Origin: Diprion similis
Lineage: Eukaryota; Arthropoda; Insecta; Hymenoptera; Diprionidae
DNA length: 64,000 nucleotides
Assembly (NCBI RefSeq): GCF_021155765.1
Contig: NC_060116.1
Location: forward strand, 9,672,001 to 9,736,000
Direction: 5' to 3'
The notes under the pieces were generated by a model, which was not told the DNA's origin, ran no database searches, and worked only from the letters and a program-made list of their open reading frames with translations. Numbering within the stretch: position 1 is the first letter of the stretch; each line of letters opens with the position of its first letter. A program made the position numbers and the translations under genes. Below are positions 59,466 to 64,000 of the stretch, one piece after another.

Positions 59466-61309
59466 ACGATTAGCACAATGACAAAAGTGCGTACACCAAC
59501 AAAAACAATGTCGTTTGAGAGAAGACTAAATATTTCTCGGTTTACTTTAAAAAAAAAAAAAAAATAGTCCGTTGCCCTGAAACAAAGGAAAATACATTAC
59601 AAAAAAATTACTTTCATTTACCTCAGACGTGTTCTATACATACTTACGACAAGATTCTTCACCATCACTGTACACTCCGCGATTTTTATCCCCGTGAATT
59701 GACCGGCGGCTTGCAAATGCCGCGCTTTCTTTCAGAACCAATAGGTATCAAGTCAACGCGCAAAAGGTCAATTGAACTTGAAAACTCAATTGTTCGTAAA
59801 AAGATTGATTGAAAAGCCGAAGGCTTAACACATCAAGCATGATTGACTTTTTCATATACCGCCCACTGTCGCCACCCTGATTATCACTCGTCGCGCAAAT
59901 GACGCGTCTGATTCCCGTGATTAATCTACGCGCAAAAAGGCGCGACCGATTAATCCGTCAAAAACTCTTAAATGTCTAGGACTTGTCGCAAAATTCTGTA
60001 GAAAACCAATCCGCATCTGCATCTTTCTGAATCCGACACATTGCGATGCGAATTGTTCTTCCGAGATGCGAGTCAAGTCCGGGAGGGAGGTCGGAGGGCA
60101 TGCATTATTGTGTGGCGTGACGGTCGGCGGTCCTCTTCGACGCGAAGTCTTCGAGCGCAGCATCTCTCCCCATCTAGCGTACCACGGAACGCGATAGATG
60201 GTCCAGAGATGCGTTTTGCCCATTCAGACGATCACAGAGATCAATTGAATAAAATAATGATAGACAATGACTAAATAATTGAATTCAATAACGACTGGAA
60301 AATGATATCAAAGTGACAAGAAATGGGAAATTGAACCTCGTTAAAATTTGAAAGCTTACTAATAAAAAGTTTGGAGACTTCTATATTCAGTCTTTCACGT
60401 GTTTCTGGATGAAAATCACTGTGATCATTTGACGCTGTGGATTACAAAAGTTAATAACATCGCGATGCATCGCGACCTTCCTACCCTCGCCTGATTCCCA
60501 ACGGAACCACCCAACGGAAATGTTGAAAAGAGATTCACACGCACATCCACATCAAAGCACGCGACGGATCCCACAACGACCACCTACCTACCCGATTACC
60601 TATATTCGCTCTAAACGATTCTCCATTTTTTCCAACACACATCATTCATCCTCATTCGCGCCGTGGTCACTGTGACTTACTTTGTCATTGATTACCTGTG
60701 GGGAGCAAAACGTTTTTGTACCATAGTCAGCGAGAGTATTGTTTTAGACATTGCTGGCGGACTATCGGTACATCAACCTTTTGTAAAATGGATTAAAAAC
60801 ATCCTGTCAGCATTTTTCTAAGCGAGCTAAGCCTGTAGTTCTTCCATAGTTTCTGGGCATTAAATTGAAAATGATTCAAGATGTATCATGCAAGCTAATT
60901 GCGTTACGTTATGCCAGACTTTGAAGCGTTAACAATTAAACAATCGTTTGAATATGTTTAAACCTCAGGTTTATCCACCACTTAAACGACATCATTGTAA
61001 TTATATACTCTGTAGCTAAACACAATCTGTTTTCGCGAATGTTGAGTAAGCGATGGTAACCTGTCGCGATGCTCATTCCACTTTCAGCAACGTGCAAAAT
61101 TTCTAAATTTGAGTAATTGTGGTAAAATAGGTCCACACCGATAAAACAGAAAAAAAATTGACTGTCAGTCAAGCACCGTTGAGATCGTGAGTGAGCCTAT
61201 CCATGCAGCTAAGAAATCGAAGATTTGTGCAACAATTTTTACCGCCACGCCACGTGACAAAGGAGTCCCAGGGAATTAATACCCATAACCTAAACACATG
61301 CAAACTCAC
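59466..61309. other. intergenic DNA, no gene recognised
   Basis: Moderately CpG-containing (60000-60250) and otherwise AT-rich. The antisense frame pair at 59921-60274 has no recognisable domain on either strand. Confidence 0.6.
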
Positions 61310-62488
61310 CAACGTTGCTGAGTAATGGAGAAGTTACTCGGATGTCTCTGCTTAACTCTGAAAAAATGAAAGAGGAAGCTCGAATTAATTTAGCCACCTG
61401 GATTTTCTATTATTACTGTTGTCTACTTCCATATTTGTTTACCGCATGTTACACAATGACAACAATTAGGTTTCAAATGCAGCACATTGAATAACCAAAC
61501 AATAATTGAGATAAGTATTCTTACCTCCTCCGGGTTGCTCCACACTTTACGTGTATGTGTAGTAGTCCTCGTGGCTTCTCAGGTTGTATGGGGGTGACGC
61601 ACTTTTCACACTGCAATGAGAATATAATAAAATATTACAATAAAACACTAACAGGCTAATAAAATAAGAACAAATATTGAATGAATGCATAAAATTATCG
61701 AGCAGCTAAAATCAAGTACGATCAAACGGGACATGGTAATTAAAAATTATATCGAATCTGTACCTTTCAGTTTTATTCACTGCATAGCGGGTGGTTTAAT
61801 TTTTACTTTGTTGTCAGAGGCAGATTGATTGGATTACGTCATTTGGATCATCGCTAAATGTGGTCGATAGTGCTGCAATATAGTGTGCTCCTGTTGACAG
61901 GTCAGAAATAAAAACACTTTATTAGTATTTGTTTTGCAAAACAATATGCAAACATTGAAAAATGACCGTTATTTTTTGTAAATATAACGAAGAAGTGAAT
62001 ACCAATCAATTTTAGCTAACTGACAAATTTTTCCGATTGAAAGTAGCCCAAAGGTATAATCAAGAATGATCTCAATCGTGTACCTGTTTTTTAGTCTTCC
62101 ACAAATTTGCGAGCTCCTCAGCTTGTGTATTTTGTTTTCCAACATATATTCCCAGGGTCACTCAATGCGGATACTTGCTAACTTCGTTCATTCCTGCAGT
62201 AGATCAATTCTGTAACCAGGTGAAGAACAAAACCATAACATTTTTTTAATATCTGATCTAATTCAACATCCATATACTCAGATTTGTAGGTAATGCGTTA
62301 TGGCAAGTTTTGGAATATTTCACCGATTACATGAATTTGTGAAAAATGATTGGGATTGTTTTATACCTGTTGTTCATATCTAATAAATTCATCAGTTCCG
62401 CTACCGAGTGATGTCTTCCAAGATTTATTGACAGGCCCTTTCAATCTAGGTAATCACTAACGCCAATCAACGTTGTTGCGGTCTCTTT
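61310..62488 (-). ncRNA. candidate spliced non-coding transcript (four exon-like blocks)
   Basis: On the minus strand four short blocks each have a good acceptor and a GT donor: 62367-62488 (acceptor TTGATTGCAG, donor GTATAA), 61764-61890 (GTCAACAG / GTACAG), 61525-61610 (CTCATTGCAG / GTAAGA) and 61310-61357 (TTTTTTCAG / GTGAGT). The first two contain stops in all useful frames; the last two join into an open frame but without a start or known domain. It could be a long non-coding RNA or leader exons of GLYCTK further downstream on the same strand. No transcript evidence is available. Confidence 0.3.
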
Positions 62489-63195
62489 CTGCAATCAAGT
62501 AAGATAACACAATATTTTGTTAGTACTTAATGTATCTTCAATAACGATTTAAACAGTATTCAATATTCACCATAGTTATCCAAGACATAATAGGCGCGCA
62601 TCAGAAATCAATAACAGTTGACGATTTCGATTCTCACTCGAAATTTCGAATCGATTAATAACGCCGTGATGCATCAACTTTTCTTCAAAGGTAATAAAGC
62701 ACTACGAAATGGAGGATCCTTCCATCGATCGATTCCCAGAAAGAAATTCGGAAACGCATGCAACCGCTTACAGTTTTTTCTTACATAGGAAACAACGCCA
62801 AAATCAACGACGCGATAAAATTTTCATTCCAAAAACGTGTGTCCACGTGAGAGACGCGATCCACGAACCGAAATCCGAGACACAACTCGCGCGAAGGTCA
62901 CCTTCCGAAAGGTCCGTTTTTTCAGAATGTTAGAAAGAAAACGACAACGGAAGATTATCAAGTAACGTTCTTGTCACGAAACCCTTGTGATTATATGCAG
63001 CGTAATAATTACGCTCGATTCCAAGCCCATTTACACTTTTTGTGTTGTAGCTGGCTGCATAAACAGACTGAGTTAACTTGCTAACAATACATCTACGCAC
63101 TTACCGAAAATCAGCCGCACAAACAATAACAAACGACACCCGACGCTGAGAGTCGAGAATCGAAATCGCTACAAGCTGAAGTTGCACAAATGAAT
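62489..63195. other. intergenic DNA, no supported gene
   Basis: A 74-codon plus-strand frame (62709-62933) starts with ATG but shows no domain or splice context. Nothing else was recognised. Confidence 0.6.
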
Positions 63196-63471
63196 GAAAA
63201 TTTGAGACACGATAACTCACCTTCGATGTCCTCGGCTGTTTTTGTTTCCGTAACTCGGCTCTTTTATGGATCATACGCCGCATGCCGTTCGTATATTATT
63301 CACAGTGAGTTTCGTGGGCATTATACACTGATCAAAAATTTGAGACACTATAACTCACTCTCGGTGTCCTCGGCTGTTTTTGTTTCAGTAACTCGGCTCT
63401 TTTATGGGTCATACGCTGCATGCCGTTCGTATATTATTCACAGTGAGTTTCGTGAGCATTATGCACTGATC
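63196..63471 (+). repeat. tandem duplication of a 138-bp unit
   Basis: Two adjacent copies (about 63196-63333 and 63334-63471) differ at roughly a dozen positions. Since 138 is a multiple of three, an open frame runs through both with a 46-residue repeat containing SSAVFVSVTRLFYGSYAACR. Coding status is doubtful: the changes do not clearly favour synonymous sites and no flanking gene structure is seen. Confidence 0.85.
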
Positions 63472-64000
63472 GAATCACGATACACAGCCTTTTTTTCAAC
63501 CGTAAGATACCGGTGCTAGGCCATGTTCCGAATAGTCAAAGCCTGTAGATGCAGATTTGAATTCGATCTCAACTCACGGATTGCGTAGCTCCACTACGGT
63601 TGCTCGGAAGCGACTGACACCGCGCTGCGCTCGGAAGTGATTCGCGTCCGCGACCGGTCCGATGGGAACTGCGTACGACGCGACGCCGTCAAATGTTCGA
63701 AAAATTGCCGTTGGTCGCGACGTCAGGCGTCAAGTAAAATTTCTGGCGACGTCCAGCCGAACGAAATACGTTGACCGAAGACATATTCGGTCATTCTTGA
63801 GGGACCACTTAGTGGAGAAAAAGTCCTGCAAAACAATTTTGAGACGAAAAGTTTCTGACCTCTGAAAATCGAAAACAAAGGAATGTAACCCCTTTGGATT
63901 TTTTCAGTCGAAACCTGGCCGATTTTGGAAAATACTTAAATGAATAATACATTATGTCGATGTAATTTGGCGAGAGGAATCGATTGCGCAGAGTCCGCAT
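63472..64000. other. window end, CpG-rich block without a confirmed gene
   Basis: About 63540-63800 is CpG-rich and could be a promoter or the first exon of a gene beyond the window. A 67-codon frame from ATG 63662 has no recognised domain. Confidence 0.4.

Noticed and set aside
62709..62933. 74-codon plus-strand frame
   Set aside because: No domain, no splice context, charged composition compatible with chance in moderately GC-rich DNA.
1..64000. Search for bacterial-type systems, CRISPR arrays, viral or toxin genes
   Set aside because: Nothing of the kind was seen. The regular repeats present are microsatellites, a minisatellite and transposon relics.

Overview
The window is nuclear DNA of an insect, most likely a hymenopteran. 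I judge this from the protein families, the GT-AG introns, the AT-rich and microsatellite-dense introns with abundant CpG, and the many short inverted-repeat transposon relics. No bacterial, organellar or viral gene and no CRISPR array was recognised. I saw no tRNA or rRNA gene, but a systematic tRNA scan was not possible by eye.

Layout. (1) About 2.8-35.8 kb, minus strand: a couch potato (cpo)/RBPMS/MEC-8 family RNA-binding protein gene. Its RRM1 is split over exons at 16.4, 15.1, 12.9 and 11.0 kb. The exon at 9.3 kb carries the conserved C-terminus and has two possible endings. Exons at 5.6 and 3.8 kb encode a second RRM. The first coding exon (35.7 kb) is separated from the RRM by a 19 kb intron full of repeats. 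(2) 35.8-41.2 kb: CpG-rich cpo 5' region with simple repeats, then intergenic DNA. (3) 41.27-47.78 kb, minus strand: KANSL1/nsl1, a ten-exon gene for the scaffold of the MOF-NSL histone acetyltransferase complex. (4) 49.83-54.21 kb, plus strand: SGSM3, a fifteen-exon TBC-SH3-RUN protein, head-to-head with KANSL1. (5) 55.37-57.34 kb, minus strand: an intronless glycerate kinase (GLYCTK), convergent with SGSM3. (6) 57.4-64 kb: no convincing protein gene. It holds a non-autonomous hAT element with its 8-bp target duplication, a 26-bp minisatellite with a 156-bp higher-order unit, a series of splice-bounded non-coding exon candidates, and a 138-bp tandem duplication.

The genes do not form a pathway: an RNA-binding regulator, a chromatin scaffold, a Rab-GAP-type trafficking protein and a metabolic kinase are simply neighbours. 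The four exon-intron models were built by hand. Phases are consistent across every proposed junction, except that the last cpo exon and one KANSL1 donor remain ambiguous. The most interesting features are the built-in one-RRM/two-RRM switch of cpo, the unusual C-terminus of the glycerate kinase, inverted repeat arms inside the large cpo intron, and several families of small inverted-repeat elements. I did not find a convincing new multi-gene system.
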